Of a stretch of 64,000 bases of DNA, positions 59,655 to 64,000 are shown piece after piece. The position numbers and the translations under genes were made by a program. The notes below the pieces were generated by a model. It saw only the letters and a list, made by a program, of their open reading frames with translations. It was not told the origin of the DNA and did not search any database. Each line of letters starts with the position of its first letter. Positions within the stretch are counted from its first letter, which is position 1. The stretch is from Fomitopsis serialis (Eukaryota > Basidiomycota > Agaricomycetes > Polyporales > Fomitopsidaceae): the NCBI RefSeq assembly GCF_022376445.1, contig NW_025955019.1, positions 62,001 to 126,000 of the forward strand, given 5' to 3'.

Positions 59655-61485
59655 ATGCAAATCTGTTCATCACCACTCCCCGTCTTTACGCCAACGCCGA
59701 TGAAGCCCATGCCGACGAAGCCCATGATATTGAGCACGCAGCAGGGGAGAGGAGAGAGAGAACCAGACGATATCGCACCATCTCCGTTCGACAATCCACG
59801 TGGCGACGCCGATGTCGTACTGAGCGCATCAGACGGCGTCGCCTTCTTCCTTCATACATCGACTTTGCGAATGTCATCCACGTTCTTCGCGAATATACTG
59901 CCGTTTCCGTCTGCACCAGAGTCAGCAGTTGGAATCGCGAGAACAGCGCATGGCTTACCGATAATCCCGGTCACCGAAACCAGCCGGATTCTCAACTATC
60001 TGTTGCGCGCGGTCTACCCAGCAGACATACCTACCATCACTACACTGGAAGATGCCGCCCTTCTCCTGCGAGGAGCATGCAAATACCAGATGCCGCTGGT
60101 CGCCTCTGTCGTGCAAAACTCGCTTAAAGCGCTATGCCACGCTGGGCACGGTTTGGACGTATACGCACTCGCGTGTACGTTCCACCTCGAGCAAATGGCG
60201 GAATATGCAGCAGGAATATTCTGTGCTGTAGGACCTTCAGCCGCAGGTGCCGAAGCCGCGCGCCCAATCCATTGTATTGACGAGTATACGCCGGCGATGG
60301 ACACCATACCCGCGGCTTCGTACTTCCGATTGTTGCAGTGCTACCAGAGGGTAGTGCTCGACGTTCAGCGCGACGGCGCGATCCCTCGAAAGACACACTT
60401 CCAATCATACGTCAGGAAACAACGCGAAAACGAAAAGTTCAGCTTCTGCTCACCAACTCCTCATGCTACTGCCAGTAGTCCAGGCACTTGTAACCGACAT
60501 ACTGGCCCCAGCCGCACAAAGAAAGGCTCCGGAAAGGCTCCGCCTCCCTTCAATCGGGAGTCTGCCATCGCGGATGTTATAATACGGTCTACCGATGGCG
60601 TGGAGTTCTATGTGAACTCGCTTGTCGTTGGGATCGCGTCGCCCGTGATGGCTCGAAAGCTTCAGAAACAACCAAGCTCCAGTGACTCAGAAACTGGTTG
60701 GCATGATGCTGGTGGTACTCACCTCATCAACCTGCCTGAAGATAGTGCAACCCTCACAACTCTGCTTTCCCTGTGCTACCCCATGCCCGATCCGGAAATC
60801 AAGTGGAGCTTGGATGATGGAAAATTATCGAGGGCCTGCCGCCTTATGGAAGCCGCGACGAAGTACGACGTTCAGCGTGCACAAGCATTCGCCAAGCGAG
60901 CTTGTGTACAGAGTCTTGACTCCCAGCCCCAACGTGTCTTCTTTATAGCAACAAAGTTCGGGTGGCACGATGTCGTCGAATCAGCGGCCATGCACGCGGT
61001 ATACGAGAGGGGAGAAGATTACGTGCCCGAGATGGAAACCGTACCAGCAGCAGTGTATCGTCGCCTGCTCGTTTACCGTCAACAATGCCGCGACATCACA
61101 CTTCCATATTACACACCTGTATTCTTCGGAAGAGATGGGGGAAAGCAGGATCCTAAATCTGGTGCTCCATATTGGGACCTGGACGGAATGCTGGATCTCG
61201 AGACATGGGGCGAGCAAAAGTTCTGGAGAGCCTTTCATCAGCTAGCATGCAAAAAAGATGGAGTCTTGGACTTCCCTACCATGCAAGAGATTGTCCCATA
61301 CACTTTGCTCACAGACCATACTTCTGGTGGTGATCCTGCTTCGACAACTACGGGCCCAGCCTACCTGCATCCTACTCTCCAACAGATCGTGCAGTTGGGG
61401 AAATTGTTGGCGAGAGTGAGCATTGTCCAATCTCTTTGAAAATAACCAATTGAAAGACATTGCCTGGGTCTAGATCCGGCTATGA
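59655..61485 (+). CDS. Double-BTB/POZ protein 3, 590 aa
   Basis: Exons 59655-61415 and 61474-61485 (GTGAGC..GTCTAG, 58 nt), 591 codons. The first BTB starts at ADVVLSASDGVAFFLHTSTL with LDVYALACTFHLEQMAEYA. The second starts at ADVIIRSTDGVEFYVNSLVV with PQRVFFIATKFGWHDVVES, followed by YVPEMETVPAAVYRRLLVYR. The linker between them is longer than in genes 1 and 2. The terminal exon is four codons (IRL and stop), as in the other two. It is a paralogue about 9 kb from the first pair; the kinase and F-box genes lie between. Confidence 0.8.
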
Positions 61486-62515
61486 ATATTTTCTGTTCCG
61501 AGTCTGCAGTGGTCTTTTAGCACTGCCACCGCAGGCGGACATTACTGGAGCAGCATGCCATGTTGCGGCGGCCACAAGCCTCGCAAACATCTATGAATAT
61601 CGAACGGAATGACCATCGGTGAATGTACATTACGCTATAGCACAAGAACATCATATGCCAACGTGACTGGGATTCAACACGTAGAAGGGTTCAGCGGCCC
61701 GAACAGTCAACGTACTTATCACTTCCGGTACCGGGCTCGAGCGAGGGGCACCATTCAGCCATCATTGTCCCGTCTGAATATGTTCACGAAGTTTTGAGGA
61801 CCTACGAATGAGCAGCCTTGCGGGCATAACTACATTGAGTGCGGATGCGGAAGGAGCCGAGTCGATGGTAAGTTCGATTCTTAGCGCTTAGCGCCTAAGG
61901 CGCGCTCAAGCCACTGGCGCTCGCGGAACCCAGCGCCACCCACGCGCCTTTGATGCGCTTCAAGTTCGATGACATTACAATTCTTAACCAGAAATTTGTC
62001 CACAACATCAATCCAGCAAAACTGTCTGCGCTGACAGTGTCACGGAGGCGACTTCAAGGAATCATTGAGGTGTGCAGCGTTGATCATCTCGCAGTTGAGG
62101 TGTGCAGCGTTGATCATCTCGCAGTCCCGAATGTTGTTATGTTGATACTCAGGGCACCGCCGTGCGGCGGCACGGTGATGCTGCTTGCTGTACGCAATGA
62201 TCCGACCTCTATGTCGGCGCTGTCTGTATATATACTGAGACAGGTCATGGCCGCTGTATAGCTGGGAAATTTGACAGAGCGGCTTTGAGGCTCGGTGCCG
62301 GCTGGTCTCCCGCTTTTTGCTGTCGTGCGACTCACGTCTGAAGTCCCAAACTCCTTCACTGCGCCGTGGAGCCTCACGCGCACGTCAGAAGTGTTTTCCT
62401 TGGCCGCAACATCGAGGTGAGTGCACTTATCGGCTCTGATGCTTCGTTTTTCCGTGCTGATAGGACGATCACAAGTATCGGTCACTTACGGTAGCCTTAC
62501 CTAGAATTTTGCTCC
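61486..62515. other. Intergenic between BTB genes 3 and 4
   Basis: Contains a 30-bp tandem duplication (62065-62124). No gene recognised. Confidence 0.5.
62065..62124. repeat. 30-bp direct tandem duplication
   Basis: Two identical adjacent copies (62065-62094 and 62095-62124) beginning TTGAGGTGTGCAGCG. Confidence 0.9.
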
Positions 62516-64000
62516 ATGGCACCCAAGCTGCTAACATCGGAGACCCTCAAAGCTGGGGTGCTATCCTCTATGGCACAGAAAATCAAGGTCGCTAAAGGCA
62601 ACATTGCGTTGCCGCCCTTCAGCAATCTTCGCGGTGATGCGGACGTCATATTGCGGACCTCGGATAAAAACGACTTCTACGTCCACAAGTCGATTTTAGG
62701 CATCGCGTCTTCAGTATTCATAGACATGTACGCAGTCCAAGCCCCTGTACCTCAGCCAACGACTGCCGATACCAAGCACCGTGGAGGGTCCATAGGCCAC
62801 GCGAACCCGGTGTTGCCCGTCATCACGGTCGATGAAGACAGCCAGACCATCAACCACCTATTACGCGTCATATACCCTGTTCATCCTCCCGACATCGCCA
62901 ACGCGTTGGCCGTCGTCCCGATCTTACAGGCAGCACAGAAGTATAAACTCTCCCCAGTCACCCTCGCTGTGGAGAAGGCGCTTACATCTCTGTCACATGC
63001 AAAGCGAGGTTCTGAGCACTTACGCTGTGGCGTGTCGCTTCCATCTCTACAAAGCAAAAGAGGTGGCGAGTGTTGCATTTAGTGCCAGCCTGCCGACAAG
63101 AGCCGAAGACGGAAGTGGCATTTACTGGCGTCGCATCCATCGCATCGATGAATTCGTCCCTGCGATGCTGACGATACCTGCCCGGGCATACTACAATATA
63201 CTCGTGAGGTACCAGGCATCGAAAACAGGATGCGACGCAGAGCAAGGCTTCTCGGTCTTCATGTCGTTCATAATGTCAATGGACCATCCTCCACAGCCTT
63301 CCCCAGTCGACCAGCGTCCACAGTGTCCACAGCCTTCTCCGATATTCGCCCCACTTCCACCGCCGCCCTTCGACCACCGCGCCCCTCGCACATTCACTCC
63401 TGATCACCGCCTTATACCCACCCAGGGTACCAATGGCCAAGAAATATGCCTAATACGATCTGTAGACGGCACCGACTTCCACTTGAACGCCTACATCATC
63501 TCCTTTGCATCCCCTGTAATTGCCGACATGCTGACCGCAGCGACTGCGTCGAGTAACTCGGACGGTGGGCAAGCAGTCGCTGGCACCGCCGGTCTGCGCC
63601 GCGTTGATCTACCGGAATGGAGTGATACTCTGTCCGATTTACTCCAGTTATGCCACCCTTTGCCGAACCCGGAGGTGAAGACGTTCAGACTGCGCACTCT
63701 CCTGCACGCTGCACTGAAATACAAGGTCCAACATGCCATCGCATTCGTCAAAGAAGTCTACGTACAGATGGCAGAGCAAAAGCCACTCCACGTCTACTTT
63801 ATTGCAACGAGTCATGACTGGCAGGACGTCGTTAAGCTGGCCGCCATATACTCCGTCTACGGGACGGTATGGCCGAAGATGGACGAGCTGTACGGAGAGA
63901 TAGGCACATTGCTGGACGAATTGCCTGCGTCGGCATATCGCCGTTTGCTGGTCTATTGTCAAAAATGCCGCAACCTCATACTTGCCTCTCGCGCATCATC
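62516..64000 (+). CDS. Double-BTB/POZ protein 4, 3' end beyond window, one frame break
   Basis: ATG 62516 (MAPKLLTSETLK), with a second ATG at 62570. The first BTB starts at ADVILRTSDKNDFYVHKSIL. Frame 1 ends at 63082, but the expected continuation (YAVACRFHLYKAKEVASV) is in another frame from about 63021, so one base is in excess near GAGCACTTAC. After this the protein reads on: RIHRIDEFVPAMLTIPARA, a proline-rich linker (PQPSPIFAPLPPPPFDH), the second BTB (ICLIRSVDGTDFHLNAYII, PLHVYFIATSHDWQDVV) and LPASAYRRLLVYCQKC near the edge. It is the most diverged of the four copies. Whether the break is real cannot be decided here. Confidence 0.7.

Overview
The window is nuclear DNA of a filamentous basidiomycete, most likely an agaricomycete. 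The grounds are genes split by many 45-80 nt GT..AG introns, a KDZ-type DNA transposon with CxC5/CxC6 zinc clusters, a TKL kinase with an MLKL-like N-terminus, a WOPR (Gti1/Pac2) regulator, and lineage-expanded BTB and orphan families. Genes lie on both strands with no operons. No rRNA, tRNA or CRISPR array was seen. Exon joins below were read by eye from splice signals and reading phase; where the summed exons keep one frame, that is stated.

Layout. 1-5.9 kb: a zinc-finger gene running off the left edge (minus), a decayed plus-strand gene and an only partly resolved multi-exon gene (minus). 6.2-9.1 kb: an orphan gene and P1, the first member of an orphan paralogous family called here 'family P' (five members plus one fragment). 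10.4-12.4 kb: a low-complexity stress/LEA-like gene. 12.6-18.9 kb: P2, a family P gene split by a complete 5.4-kb KDZ element that carries a SAP-domain gene and an apparently intact transposase. 19.6-22.1 kb: a membrane-anchored methyltransferase with one abnormally long intron. 22.1-29.8 kb: a tandem segmental duplication holding P3, P4 and P5. 30.1-30.8 kb: a MARVEL-type membrane protein. 32.1-36.1 kb: the mismatch-repair gene PMS1. 36.8-38.1 kb: the WOPR regulator. 38.1-42.0 kb: no assignable gene. 42.0-45.9 kb: the TFIIIC subunit TFC4. 47.1-50.7 and 59.7-64.0 kb: four double-BTB genes. These flank an F-box gene and the TKL kinase gene.

Three things stand out. (1) The KDZ element is delimited exactly by an 8-bp target duplication and short inverted termini, and removing it restores the reading frame of P2. 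(2) A block of about 190 bp is shared by the regions just upstream of PMS1 and TFC4, in the same orientation relative to each gene. (3) Single-base, mostly homopolymer-type frameshifts recur in PMS1, the kinase, the LEA-like gene and one BTB gene, while the transposon genes are clean. This means either sequence errors or real slippage, and PMS1 is itself affected.
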